Shown here one piece after another: positions 16,232 through 24,470 of a stretch of DNA of 64,000 nucleotides (position 1 is its first letter; every line of letters starts with the position of its first letter). The notes under the pieces were generated by a model that was not told the origin of the DNA, did no database searches, and saw only the letters and a program-made list of their open reading frames with translations. The position numbers and the translations under genes were made by a program. The DNA comes from Lentzea atacamensis (GTDB lineage Bacteria; Actinomycetota; Actinomycetes; Mycobacteriales; Pseudonocardiaceae). The stretch covers positions 682,001 through 746,000 of the forward strand of contig NZ_QLTT01000004.1 in the NCBI RefSeq assembly GCF_003269295.1. Reading direction: 5' to 3'.

Positions 16232-16621
16232 ATGGCGCTCGCAGAGCGACAGGCCTCCTTTCACCGGACGGTGATCGATGTCTTCTACAAGACCATGGAC
16301 CAGCTCGCGCGGGCGGACTCGCCGGACGAGGTGTTCGAGCTGCGCGAACAGCTGCGCGCCGCGCTGCCGTGGTGGCGCGGGCTGCTGCGGGTGCACGAGC
16401 CGAACGAGCGGCACCGGTGCAGGTCGTGCCACACCTGGTACGGGCGGCACCGCCCGTGGCCCTGCCCGGTGTGGCGGGACGCGGTGTCCGCGCTGCACCA
16501 GCTCAACGACATGTACGGGTTCCTGGCCAGTTCGGGCTCCGGCGGTCCTGTGCAGGGAGAGCGGGTGGTCGTGAGTGGTTCCGGCCGCTCCGACGACCAG
16601 AACCAGTCACGACCCGGCTAA
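16232..16621 (+). CDS. Small zinc-ribbon-like hypothetical protein
   Basis: 129 residues from the ATG at 16232, with GAGGAG 7 bp upstream. The N-terminal half is helical (ERQASFHRTVIDVFYKTMDQ). Residues about 60-80 hold a probable metal site, CRSCHTWYGRHRPWPCPVW, with CxxC, two histidines and a third cysteine. The tail is low complexity. I do not recognise the family. It is divergent from the ImmA/IrrE remnant, and its stop codon overlaps that of the convergent ThuA-ricin gene (CTAA). It may be a leftover partner of the degraded cassette. Confidence 0.6.
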   Translation: MALAERQASFHRTVIDVFYKTMDQLARADSPDEVFELREQLRAALPWWRGLLRVHEPNERHRCRSCHTWYGRHRPWPCPVWRDAVSALHQLNDMYGFLASSGSGGPVQGERVVVSGSGRSDDQNQSRPG

Positions 16622-17850
16622 CCCACCTTGAAGCTCTGCGCCGCCGACCCGTCGCACGCAGCCTGGACCAGCTGCACGCCGTCGGTGCTGCCGGGCGGCG
16701 CGGAAAGGCACTTGCCCGAGTGCCGCGCGGTCAGCGTCGAGTAGCCGTCCGCGCCGGTCGTGACGCGCCACTGCTGGTTGGTGCCGCCGCCGTAGGTCCA
16801 CAGGTGGATGCCCGCACCGTCCGAAGTGGACACGTTGCTCACGTCGAGGACCTTCGTGGCGTCGTTGCGGTATTCGATGCGGGAGTAGCCGTCGCTGGTG
16901 GTCACCGCGCGGAAGTTCTGCGCGGTGGTCGAGTTGCACGTGTACTGCTGGACGACCGTGCCGTTCGCGAGGCCCGCGGCACGGGCGTCGACGCACTTGG
17001 CGTTGCCCTTGTTGACGAGCGTCCTCCACTCGGGCTGCGGCTGCGGGCTGCCGCCACCGCCCAGCCAGAGGAGGCTGTCGATGAGGAAGTTGTTCTGGGT
17101 GGCGCTCGCGAACGTGGACGACTTCGGGATGTTGTTCTGGTAGTCCATCGCGTTGTGGCCGAAGTTGGCGTAGATCATCTTGAAGTTCTTGTTCGTCCAC
17201 ATGATCGGGTAGTACCCGCTGCGCCACTGCTGGTTCGGGTCGGTGCCGAGCGGGAAGCTCGACGGGTCGACGCTCGCCAGCACCTGGATGTCCGGGTTCT
17301 GGCGCAGGTCACGCGACCAGCTGTACCACTCGCTGACCGACGAGGTGAACCTCTCCGGCAGGCGCAGGGTCGACGGGTGGGTGCGGGTCTCGACCTTCAG
17401 CACCGCGGTCGTCGGCTCCCAGGTGTTGTTGACGAAGTTCCCCTTGCCCAGAAACGTGTTGTGGTACCAGTTCCACTCGGCCGCGTTCTGCGTGAACGCC
17501 GAGACGTGGAAGCCGAACCACGCGCCGCCCGCCTCCACGTACCGCTGGAACCCGGCGCGCTGCGTGCCGCTCGGCAGGTTGTCGAGGAAGACCACCACCT
17601 GGGCCTGCGCCGGCGTGAGGGTGTTCAGCCGGTTCCAGTCGTTCGTGGCCTCGTAGGTGAACCCGTTCTCCTGCCCGGCACGGGTGAGCCACGGGTTCGC
17701 TTCCTTGACGAAGGCGATGTGGGCCGGGTCGTGGGTGCCCGAGTAGAAGCCGAGCACCTTGAACGGCGCGGCGTGTGCCGTGCTCGTCGTGGTGACCGGG
17801 ACGAGGGTTGCGGCGAGCATCGCCAGCAATGCCAACAGTTTTCGAGCCAT
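16618..17850 (-). CDS. Secreted ThuA-like domain protein with ricin-type lectin module
   Basis: 410 residues. A signal peptide (ARKLLALLAMLAATLVPVTT) ends near residue 30. Residues about 32-275 form a ThuA-like glutamine-amidotransferase-fold domain: FKVLGFYSGTHDPAHIAFVKE, VVVFLDNLPSGTQRAGFQRY, GGAWFGFHVSAFT, MIYANFGHNAMD. After a short Gly/Pro linker, residues about 285-410 are a ricin B trefoil with three repeats (KCVDARA, QQW-type GTNQQWRV, KCLSAPP). ThuA proteins are linked to sugar use but the reaction is unclear; the lectin implies binding to extracellular polysaccharide. A DasR-like site lies about 55 bp before the ATG. Cotranscription with the upstream LPMO gene is possible. Confidence 0.85.
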   Translation of the reverse strand: MARKLLALLAMLAATLVPVTTTSTAHAAPFKVLGFYSGTHDPAHIAFVKEANPWLTRAGQENGFTYEATNDWNRLNTLTPAQAQVVVFLDNLPSGTQRAGFQRYVEAGGAWFGFHVSAFTQNAAEWNWYHNTFLGKGNFVNNTWEPTTAVLKVETRTHPSTLRLPERFTSSVSEWYSWSRDLRQNPDIQVLASVDPSSFPLGTDPNQQWRSGYYPIMWTNKNFKMIYANFGHNAMDYQNNIPKSSTFASATQNNFLIDSLLWLGGGGSPQPQPEWRTLVNKGNAKCVDARAAGLANGTVVQQYTCNSTTAQNFRAVTTSDGYSRIEYRNDATKVLDVSNVSTSDGAGIHLWTYGGGTNQQWRVTTGADGYSTLTARHSGKCLSAPPGSTDGVQLVQAACDGSAAQSFKVG

Positions 17851-17903
17851 GCGGGCACACACCTTCACATCACGGGGGTTGCGCGCCCGAAGATCATCGT
17901 AGG

Positions 17904-17919
17904 GATGGTCTAGACTTCG
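17904..17919. promoter_or_regulatory. DasR-like operator (dre) upstream of the ThuA-ricin gene
   Basis: The core TGGTCTAGACT (17906-17916) matches the DasR consensus TGGTCTAGACCA except in its last two positions. DasR is the GntR-family repressor that couples GlcNAc sensing to chitin use in actinomycetes. The site lies between the LPMO stop and the ThuA-ricin start. Confidence 0.5.
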
Positions 17920-17934
17920 TGGGTACCGGGACGT

Positions 17935-18789
17935 TCACAGAATTCTTTTGCGCCACAACAGGAACCCGCCCAGCACGGCCAGGCCGCCGAGCGCCGCCAC
18001 CACGGCGGACATGCCGAACCTCGTGGCGCTGGAAGGAGGCTGTTCGGCGCTCGACGCAACAGGAACGGGTCGCGGGGTGCTCGACTTCGGCGTGGAGGGC
18101 GCGGCTGAGCTGGACGGCGTCACCGGCGTCGCCGCGGCGGGTGGAACCGGCTTGGCTTGAGGCGCCGGAGCGGGCGCCGGCGCGGGGGCGGGTGCCGGCG
18201 CCGGTGCGGCGATCTCGACGTCCGTGCACGAGTAGTACGTGTCCGGAGTGTCGGTGTTCTGCCAGACCGTGTAGATCAGGTGCCGGCCGGTCCGCTTCGG
18301 GAGCTGGACCTTGAACTCGTAGGAGCCGTTGACCAGCGGAGGAGTGGGGACGGTGAGGAACTGCTCCAGATCCGCCCACCGCAGCGGCCGGGCCGGTGAG
18401 TAGCCGTCGCGCGTCACGTAGAACCGGAACGAGCCCTGGTGCGGGATCGTCGCCCGGTAGGTGAAGGCGGTGCTCCTGAGCCTCGTCGCCGGCCACTCGG
18501 CGGAGGGCAGGTCGAGCCCGGCGTACTTCGGGATCCCGGCGCTGCACAGCTTGCCGTCCGGCACCCTCGCCTGGTCGCGCCCCGCCACGTTCGCCAGCCG
18601 GATGTTGTCCCACTCCGTGGACGGCAACCCCGCCTGAACGGCGCTGCGGCAAGGCGAGGATGATGCTGTGGTCTGACCTGGCGAGCACAGGAAAGCCCTG
18701 CTCGCGGGGTCGGTCGGCGCGCCATGGGCGTGCGCGGGAACCGCGGAGACCATCATGAGCAGCGTCAGAACGCCCACAAGGCGAAACAC
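17935..18789 (-). CDS. AA10 lytic polysaccharide monooxygenase, C-terminally membrane anchored
   Basis: 284 residues from the GTG at 18789, with GGGAGG 6 bp upstream. The signal peptide ends at AHA, leaving His22 as the mature N-terminus. The second histidine of the copper brace is His117 in TIPHQGSFRFYVT. Other AA10 markers are TEWDNIRLANVAG, DGKLCSAG, GLDLPSAEWPATRL and GRHLIYTVWQNTDTPDTYY. The enzyme oxidatively cleaves chitin or cellulose. After a Pro/Ala/Ser linker (about 205-255) there is a hydrophobic segment (MSAVVAALGGLAVLGGFLLW) and basic tail WRKRIL, so it should stay tethered to the membrane. Most actinomycete AA10 enzymes are freely secreted or carry a binding module. Confidence 0.9.
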   Translation of the reverse strand: MFRLVGVLTLLMMVSAVPAHAHGAPTDPASRAFLCSPGQTTASSSPCRSAVQAGLPSTEWDNIRLANVAGRDQARVPDGKLCSAGIPKYAGLDLPSAEWPATRLRSTAFTYRATIPHQGSFRFYVTRDGYSPARPLRWADLEQFLTVPTPPLVNGSYEFKVQLPKRTGRHLIYTVWQNTDTPDTYYSCTDVEIAAPAPAPAPAPAPAPAPQAKPVPPAAATPVTPSSSAAPSTPKSSTPRPVPVASSAEQPPSSATRFGMSAVVAALGGLAVLGGFLLWRKRIL

Positions 18790-18857
18790 GAGCACCTCCC
18801 CTGTCTTTCTAGGGGTACGCGTGCCAGACCCGAGTCGTTCACGGAAGATGTAGTGCC

Positions 18858-20093
18858 ATGTCCTTCGCTGATGAGGTGTCCGCGGCCGCAGCCCGGCTCG
18901 GTGGTGTCGCCCGCACCACACCGCTCGAGGTGAACCAGCGGCTGTCCGAGAGGACCGGATCGCGGGTGTGGTTCAAGCGCGAGGACCTTCAGGTCGGCCG
19001 TTCCTACAAGCTGCGCGGCGCGTTCAACCTGCTGTGCCAGACCGAGTTCGCGTTCGGTGGCGCGGTGTGCGCGTCGGCGGGCAACCACGGCCAGGGCATG
19101 GCCTACGCGTGCCGCCGGCTCGGCATCGAGGGCCGCGTGCACGTTCCCCGCACCACCCCGCGCCAGAAGCGCGACCGCATCTCCGCCCTGGGCCAGGGCA
19201 TGGTGCACCTGGTCGTGGACGGCGACACCTACGACGACGCGGCCGCGCTCGCGAAGGAGTACGCGCAGACCACGGGCGCGACCCTGGTCCCGGCGTTCGA
19301 CGACCGCCGCACCGTCGCGGGCCAGGGCACCGTCGGCCTGGAGATCGTCCAGCAGCTCGGCGGCGCGCCCGACGTGGTCGTGGTGCCGGTCGGCGGTGGC
19401 GGGCTGCTGTCCGGCGTCGGCACGTGGTTCAAGGAGCGCTTCCCGCGCACCCGCGTCATCGGCGTGGAGCCCGCGGGTGCGGCGAGCATGATCGCCGCCG
19501 TCCAGGCCGGCCACCCGGTGACGTTGCCCGAGGTGGACACGTTCGTCGACGGCGCCGCGGTGCGCAGGGCGGGCGACGTGACGTTCCCGATGGTGCGCGA
19601 CAGCGGTGCCGAGCTGCTCACCGTGGCCGAGGGCGCGGTCTGCACGGAGATGCTGGAGCTGTACCAGATCGACGGCATCATCGCTGAACCCGCGGGCGCG
19701 CTGGCCTCGGCGGCGTTGCTGGAGGAGATCTCGGTGACGCCGGACTCGACGGTCGTCTGCCTGCTCTCCGGCGGCAACAACGACGTCTCGCGCTACGCCG
19801 AGGTCGTCGAGCGGTCGATGGTCCACCGCGGCCTCAAGCACTACTTCCTGGTGGAGTTCCCCCAGGAGCCGGGCGCGCTGCGGCGGTTCCTCGACGAGGT
19901 GCTCGGCAAGGACGACGACATCGTGCAGTTCGAGTACATCAAGCGCGACAACCGGGAGACCGGTGCCGCACTGGTGTGCATCGAGCTGGGCCGCCGCGAG
20001 GACTACGACCTGCTGTGGGCCCGGATGAAGGAGTCCCCGCTCAAGATCCAGCACGTGGCACCGGGCACCACCGCGTACCGCTTCCTGATCTGA
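18858..20093 (+). CDS. ilvA: Threonine ammonia-lyase (IlvA, short ACT form)
   Basis: 411 residues. A type II PLP fold has the Schiff-base Lys51 in SYKLRGAFN, the substrate loop SAGNHGQG, and the phosphate-binding GGGG loop in VPVGGGGLLSGVG. A single C-terminal ACT-like region (HYFLVEFPQEPGALRRFLDEV, about 330-411) matches the short actinobacterial IlvA with one regulatory domain. It deaminates threonine to 2-oxobutanoate for isoleucine synthesis in the cytoplasm and is likely feedback-regulated by isoleucine. It diverges from the LPMO gene across about 70 bp. Its stop abuts the stop of the next, convergent gene. Confidence 0.93.
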   Translation: MSFADEVSAAAARLGGVARTTPLEVNQRLSERTGSRVWFKREDLQVGRSYKLRGAFNLLCQTEFAFGGAVCASAGNHGQGMAYACRRLGIEGRVHVPRTTPRQKRDRISALGQGMVHLVVDGDTYDDAAALAKEYAQTTGATLVPAFDDRRTVAGQGTVGLEIVQQLGGAPDVVVVPVGGGGLLSGVGTWFKERFPRTRVIGVEPAGAASMIAAVQAGHPVTLPEVDTFVDGAAVRRAGDVTFPMVRDSGAELLTVAEGAVCTEMLELYQIDGIIAEPAGALASAALLEEISVTPDSTVVCLLSGGNNDVSRYAEVVERSMVHRGLKHYFLVEFPQEPGALRRFLDEVLGKDDDIVQFEYIKRDNRETGAALVCIELGRREDYDLLWARMKESPLKIQHVAPGTTAYRFLI

Positions 20094-21305
20094 TCAGGCC
20101 GTGCCGAGGCGGTGCAGCACCGCGCCGGTCGCGACGTCCAGCACCTCGACGAGGTGAGGTGAGCGCTGCACCGCCAGCCACGGCAGGTGGTGGTGCCGCA
20201 CCACCGGCGTGGCGAACTCCACGACTGTGCGCGACTCCTTCTCCAGCCGCACCCGGACGGTGCCGCCCTCGCGGGTCAGCAGCGCCGGCCGGTTCGCGAC
20301 CTTCGTCAGGCCCAGCACGTGCGCGCCGGACGGCACTGGGATGACCGTGTCGTCCAGACCCGGCCCCCACACCGTCCACCCGGCCGCGCGCAGTCCGGCG
20401 GTCCAGCTGCCGGGCCCGAACAGCACCTGGCCGGCACCGTCGAGCCTGGTCTGGAAGGGGGTGGACTCGGGCTGGTGCAGTGCTGCGTTCGACGGTTCCA
20501 GGACGATGTGGACGCCGTCGCAGCGCAGCGTCCACCACTGTCCGGCGCGGCGGAAGTAGACGCCGAACTGCCAGAACTCCTCCATGTGGAGGTACAGCGG
20601 CGACAGGTCGTGCGCGGCCTCGTCGCGGGCGCTGAAGTCGATCGGCACGCGCAGCTTCCGCAGGTACGTGTCCTGGTCGCCCTCGATGTGCACGACCAGC
20701 TCGCCATCGACCTCGATCAACGCGACCAGCATCTCGAAGCTCGTCTCGGACACGTAGATCGCGGCCAGCACCGGACCGGGCAGCCGGAATCTCGCGGCGG
20801 GCAGTCCGCACCGCCACAGCACCAGCTCGTCCGGCCCGTCACCTCGGGCGACCAGCGACGGACCCGCGCTCGGGAAGATCGGGAACCGCAGCGACGTGCC
20901 CCGCGCCCCGGATTCCAGCAGCCGCCGCGACTCCTGTTCGGACGGTGGCTCGACGTGGACCAGCGTGCCGTCCACCGTGACGCGCACCCGCCCGTCGCCG
21001 CCCTCGGCCAGAGTCACCGTGCGCTCGGCGGATGGGCGTTCTTCGCAGATCAGCCAGTCGTGGCCCAGCGAGCTCCGTTCGCGGCCGGCCGCCGGGACGA
21101 CCTGGACGCTGTCCGCTGTCCGCTCCAGCGCCACGATCACGGCCAGCCGCACCAGGTCCAGCCGCGCGGAGAAGTGCGGCAGGTCGTCGAGCAGCACCGG
21201 GAACCGCGAGTACCGCGGTACGGGCAGCGGCTCGGCGATCGCGTCCACCATCGCGTGGAACTCCGGCCCCAGCTCCACCCCTGCCAGCGAATGCATCTTC
21301 GTCAT
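20094..21305 (-). CDS. Hypothetical protein, beta-rich, propeller-like
   Basis: 403 residues from the ATG at 21305, behind a GGGGGG tract. There is no signal peptide. The protein is dominated by short beta strands, with repeated patterns such as WLICEERP, ELVLWRCGLPAARF and RPALLTREGGTVRVRLEKE. It ends in a YWD-like blade, LAVQRSPHLVEVLDVATGAVLHRLG. This suggests a partial or degenerate beta-propeller. I do not recognise a family. It stops immediately against the convergent ilvA and is followed upstream by a terminator hairpin. Confidence 0.65.
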   Translation of the reverse strand: MTKMHSLAGVELGPEFHAMVDAIAEPLPVPRYSRFPVLLDDLPHFSARLDLVRLAVIVALERTADSVQVVPAAGRERSSLGHDWLICEERPSAERTVTLAEGGDGRVRVTVDGTLVHVEPPSEQESRRLLESGARGTSLRFPIFPSAGPSLVARGDGPDELVLWRCGLPAARFRLPGPVLAAIYVSETSFEMLVALIEVDGELVVHIEGDQDTYLRKLRVPIDFSARDEAAHDLSPLYLHMEEFWQFGVYFRRAGQWWTLRCDGVHIVLEPSNAALHQPESTPFQTRLDGAGQVLFGPGSWTAGLRAAGWTVWGPGLDDTVIPVPSGAHVLGLTKVANRPALLTREGGTVRVRLEKESRTVVEFATPVVRHHHLPWLAVQRSPHLVEVLDVATGAVLHRLGTA

Positions 21306-21350
21306 CGTCCCCCCAGACGTCGTCGGGGACGATCTTCTCAGGCGGGGAGA

Positions 21351-21381
21351 TGCCGGGCACTGCCTTTCGGAGTGCCCGGCA
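21351..21381. terminator. 11-bp hairpin terminator after the DUF4360 gene
   Basis: TGCCGGGCACT pairs perfectly with AGTGCCCGGCA around a 9-nt loop. It lies 7 bp beyond the stop codon of the minus-strand DUF4360 gene and upstream of the next minus-strand start. Confidence 0.75.
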
Positions 21382-21387
21382 CCGGGA

Positions 21388-22035
21388 CTACGGCCTCGGT
21401 GGTGGGCAGGTCTTCCACGCGAAGTGGTAGGTCGTCTCGATCGACCCGTCGGTGGAGTCCATCGAGATGAAGCTCGTGACCTTCTTCGGGTCCGACGTGC
21501 CCGCGTTGACGCGCAGCTCCGTGTTGATGTTGAAGTTCCGCTTCTCGCCGCACGGGTGGTAGACGATCGCGGCCACGTCGGTCGTGTCGGTCGCCTGCCA
21601 GTCGTCGCTGAACGGACCCCGGTAGTTGTGCTGCTTGTACTGCGTTTCCGACATGCCCTGGAAGTAGTAGTTGGCCTTCTCCAGTGCCGTGGCGCCGCGC
21701 TCGAGGTGCGCGAAGCCGCGGTAGTCGGTGGACGCGATGCCGTAGGTGAAACCGGACGGCACGTTGACACGCAGGTTCAGCTGGCAGTTCTTGCGGAAGT
21801 CGGTCGGCTTCGCCTCCGGCCCGACCTGTGCCATGAACTCGCTGTACGTGACGGTGAACGCCTTGTTGTCCGGGCTGACGGCGACCGCGGCCGTACCCGG
21901 CTTGCAGCCCGACCCGTTGATGGTCACGACGTCGATGGTGATGATGTCCGGCGGGGGCGTGGTGCCGGGGGCGCCTCCGGGCGGAATGATGATCGTCGAC
22001 GCTGCGAACGCGGCCGCGGCCAGTGTGGTGAGCAT
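21388..22035 (-). CDS. Secreted DUF4360 protein, copy 1
   Basis: 215 residues from the ATG MLTTLAAAAFAAS. A short signal-like N-terminus and a Pro/Gly stretch precede the DUF4360 domain: VVTINGSGCKPGTAAVAVSP, FTVTYSEFMAQVG, DFRKNCQLNLRV, YRGFAHLERGA, ANYYFQG and the terminal SIETTYHFAWKTC. The conserved cysteines suggest disulfides outside the cell. DUF4360 proteins are abundant in actinomycetes and fungi; no activity is established. It is a paralogue of the next gene, 60 bp upstream on the same strand, and likely cotranscribed. Confidence 0.85.
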   Translation of the reverse strand: MLTTLAAAAFAASTIIIPPGGAPGTTPPPDIITIDVVTINGSGCKPGTAAVAVSPDNKAFTVTYSEFMAQVGPEAKPTDFRKNCQLNLRVNVPSGFTYGIASTDYRGFAHLERGATALEKANYYFQGMSETQYKQHNYRGPFSDDWQATDTTDVAAIVYHPCGEKRNFNINTELRVNAGTSDPKKVTSFISMDSTDGSIETTYHFAWKTCPPPRP

Positions 22036-22095
22036 GGGGCACCTTTCCGTCTGAAGTTCAACAAAATGAACGGGCGGCGGCAATCGGTGCCTGGA

Positions 22096-22716
22096 TCAGC
22101 AGCGCTTCCAGGAGAACTGGTACTTCGTGCTCACACTGCTGTCCGTCGAATCCATCGTCATGAAGCTCGCGGCCTTCGACGAACCCGCGTTGACCCGCAG
22201 CTCGGTGTTGATGTTCAGGTGCCGGACTTCACCGCACGGCGCGTAAACGATTTCCGACACCTGGGCGCGGTCGGTCGCCTGCCAGTTGTCGCTCTTCGGG
22301 CCGGTGAAGTTGTGTGTGCGGCTCGCGCCGTTCGACATGCCCTGGAAGTAGTAGTTCCCTCTTTCCGTGCCCGTCGCCCCGGCCTGGAGGTGGATGAACC
22401 CGCGGTAGTCCGCCTGGGCGATGCCGAACGTGAAGCCCTGCGGGTAGCTCACTCTGATGTTGAGCTGACAGTTCTTTCGGAAGTCTGTCGGCGCTGCGCC
22501 TTGTCCGGCTTGGGCGAGGTAATCGCTGTACGTGACCGTGAACGCCGTCCGGTCGTCGGAGGCCGCGACCGCGGCGGTACCCGCGGGACAGCCGGATCCG
22601 TTGACGGTGACCACGTCGATCGTGACGAAATCGGGAACGTCGGGTGCTGCGTGTGCGGCAGGCGCGGTAAGGACCGCGGAGAGCGCCAGGGCAGCAGCCG
22701 CCACCATTTTCAGCAT
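22096..22716 (-). CDS. Secreted DUF4360 protein, copy 2
   Basis: 206 residues from the ATG MLKMVAAAALALSAVLTAPA, preceded by AAAGG. The signal peptide ends near AHAA. The mature part parallels copy 1 nearly block for block: VVTVNGSGCPAGTAAVAASD, DFRKNCQLNIRV, YRGFIHLQAGA, YYFQGMS, SVSTKYQFSWKRC. It is promoter-proximal in the pair, with a 25-bp AT-centred palindrome about 130 bp upstream. The two copies share perhaps half to two thirds of residues by eye, so the duplication is old. Function unknown. Confidence 0.85.
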   Translation of the reverse strand: MLKMVAAAALALSAVLTAPAAHAAPDVPDFVTIDVVTVNGSGCPAGTAAVAASDDRTAFTVTYSDYLAQAGQGAAPTDFRKNCQLNIRVSYPQGFTFGIAQADYRGFIHLQAGATGTERGNYYFQGMSNGASRTHNFTGPKSDNWQATDRAQVSEIVYAPCGEVRHLNINTELRVNAGSSKAASFMTMDSTDSSVSTKYQFSWKRC

Positions 22717-22847
22717 GGCGAGCCTTTCTTTCTGGAGTGTGGTACCGGCGGCGGAAGTCAGACGATATCGGAAGCCCTTGTCGGAAAAGGGCCGCCGAAT
22801 GGGTGACTGAATTGCTCGGCAATACGTTGAGGAAAGCAGGGCTAATT

Positions 22848-22872
22848 GCACGGCCGAAATTTCGGTCCGTGC
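22848..22872. promoter_or_regulatory. AT-centred palindrome between DUF4360 and LamG genes
   Basis: A self-complementary CCGAAATTTCGG (22854-22865) is flanked by GCACGG and CCGTGC with a single extra T on one side. AT-centred symmetry is rare in this GC-rich DNA and suits a regulator site for the divergent genes. The rest of the 306-bp gap (22717-23022) shows only the direct repeats listed next. Confidence 0.4.
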
Positions 22873-22906
22873 GCGAACCATGCTCACCCACGTTGTGACG
22901 AATTAA

Positions 22907-22926
22907 CCTGACGATTTCCTGACGAT
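22907..22926. repeat. 11-bp-spaced direct repeats CCTGACGAT
   Basis: Two copies of CCTGACGAT start 11 bp apart (22907 and 22918), one helical turn. This spacing is typical of response-regulator boxes. It lies about 100 bp upstream of the LamG gene. Confidence 0.35.
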
Positions 22927-23022
22927 CGTGTCGCGCTAGGCCGTTCGAGTGATGCGGGGCTGACAGGCAACAAGGTTTCCAGTAGACCTGGGGTGTCCGC
23001 CGCCCCGGACAAAAGGGACCAC

Positions 23023-24141
23023 ATGCAGAAGACAGGGCGCACTCTCACCATCTCCGCCGCGTTGCTCGCGGGCCTCCTGCTGCCCGTGCTGGCGTCACAG
23101 GCACAGGCGGGATGGGCGCACCAGCGCAAGATCACCATCGACACGTCGGCCGCGGGCGCGAACGTCGCGGGCGACGTCAAGGGCTTCCCGGTGCCGGTGA
23201 GGCTCGACGCGACGAACTTCGACTTCGGCCAGGCCAGGCCGGACGGCGCGGACATCAGGTTCGACGACGCGGCGGGCAAACCGCTGCCGTACGAGATCGA
23301 GAAGTGGGACGCGGGCGCCAGGCAGGCGGCGATCTGGGTGCGCACCGACGTGAAGGGCAACAACGCGAGCCAGTCCGTGACGCTGAAGTGGGGGAACCCC
23401 GGGGCGAAGTCGGAGAGCAACGGCGCCGCGGTCTTCCCGAAGGCAGACGGCTGGATCACCGCCCACCACCTCGCCGAGAAGGGCGCGGCCGCCGGCTACC
23501 GCGACTCGGTGGGCAACCTCAACGGCAAGGGCGTCAACATCACCGGTGACGCGACCGGCGCCGGCGTGGTCGGCAACGCGCTGTCGCTGAGCAGGGCCCG
23601 CAGCGAGTACGTGCTGCTGCCCGGCAGCGAGTCGAGCGGCCTGTTCAACCCGCTGCCGTCGAAGGGCACCTTCTCGATCTGGTCGAACGCGAAGACGCAC
23701 CCGGCCGCGTACATCGCGATGTTCTCCAAGGGGGAGACGGGCTTCCGCATCCACTACTTCGGCGAGGGCGACCAGACCGAGCCGTGCATCGACGTCGCCA
23801 ACTACGACTGGTGCCCGCTGCCGTCCGGCGCCTACACGAAGGTCAAGAACAACACCTGGTACCACTTCGTCTTCGTCATCGACAAGCCGAACGCCTATTA
23901 CTACATCAACGGCAAGCTCGAAGTCGGCAAGACCGACACCAATGCGTGGAAGACCACCGGCACCGAGCCCGTGACGATCGGCAACAACGAGAAGACGCCC
24001 GGCAGCAACAGTCGCAAACGCTCGTTCGACGGCCTGCTCGACGAGGCGCGGATCCTGTCCGTGCCGAAGGACAAGAACTGGGCGAAGCTCGACTTCGAGT
24101 CGCAGAAGCCGGGCTCGAAGCTGCTCAAGCACAAGAAGTGA
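23023..24141 (+). CDS. Secreted DUF2341/LamG-like (concanavalin fold) protein
   Basis: 372 residues from the ATG MQKTGRTLTIS, with AAGGGA 6 bp upstream. A signal peptide ends at AQA. Residues about 25-130 match DUF2341 (RKITIDTSAAG, FPVPVRLDATNFDF, DIRFDDAAGKPLPYEIEKW, AIWVRTDVKGNN). Residues about 150-360 form a LamG/concanavalin-like jelly roll (TFSIWSNAKTHPAAYIAMFS, TWYHFVFVIDKPNAYYYINGK, FDGLLDEARI). The pair is common in secreted carbohydrate-associated proteins and suggests glycan binding rather than catalysis. It is monocistronic and divergent from the DUF4360 pair. Confidence 0.85.
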   Translation: MQKTGRTLTISAALLAGLLLPVLASQAQAGWAHQRKITIDTSAAGANVAGDVKGFPVPVRLDATNFDFGQARPDGADIRFDDAAGKPLPYEIEKWDAGARQAAIWVRTDVKGNNASQSVTLKWGNPGAKSESNGAAVFPKADGWITAHHLAEKGAAAGYRDSVGNLNGKGVNITGDATGAGVVGNALSLSRARSEYVLLPGSESSGLFNPLPSKGTFSIWSNAKTHPAAYIAMFSKGETGFRIHYFGEGDQTEPCIDVANYDWCPLPSGAYTKVKNNTWYHFVFVIDKPNAYYYINGKLEVGKTDTNAWKTTGTEPVTIGNNEKTPGSNSRKRSFDGLLDEARILSVPKDKNWAKLDFESQKPGSKLLKHKK

Positions 24142-24224
24142 GTTCGGCCGCACCCGGGATGAAGCACTCCTCGTCGAGCGTTGATACTGATGACGTTGAC
24201 CAACCTCGATGAGGAGTGCCTCTG

Positions 24225-24470
24225 ATGGCTCCCGACCAGCTGACCGTCTACTCGACCTCGTGGTGCGGCTACTGCCGGATCCTGAAGAACCAGCTCGACC
24301 GCGAGGGCATCGAGTACGTCGAGATCAACATCGAGGAGACGCCCGGCGCGGCCGACTTCGTGATGAGCGTGAACGGCGGCAACCGCACGGTGCCGACCGT
24401 CCACTTCCCGAACGGCAAGGCGCTCACCAACCCGTCGCTGAGTCAGGTCAAGGAACAGCTGGCGGCCTAG
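24225..24470 (+). CDS. mrx1: Mycoredoxin (glutaredoxin-like, CGYC active site)
   Basis: 81 residues from the ATG at 24225, preceded by GAGGAG. The thioredoxin fold has the redox motif SWCGYCRILK and the cis-Pro/SVNGGNRTVPTVHF block, nearly identical in layout to M. tuberculosis Mrx1 (Rv3198A), including TNPS near the end. Mycoredoxins reduce mycothiol mixed disulfides in actinobacteria, which lack glutathione. A stand-alone transcript is likely. Its TAG stop overlaps that of the convergent DinB-like gene in a CTAG palindrome. Confidence 0.92.
   Translation: MAPDQLTVYSTSWCGYCRILKNQLDREGIEYVEINIEETPGAADFVMSVNGGNRTVPTVHFPNGKALTNPSLSQVKEQLAA

Noticed and set aside
18789..18858. A DasR site in the LPMO/ilvA divergent promoter
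   Set aside because: The best candidate (GGGTCTGGCAC on the minus strand) matches only one half of the palindrome, so I did not list it.
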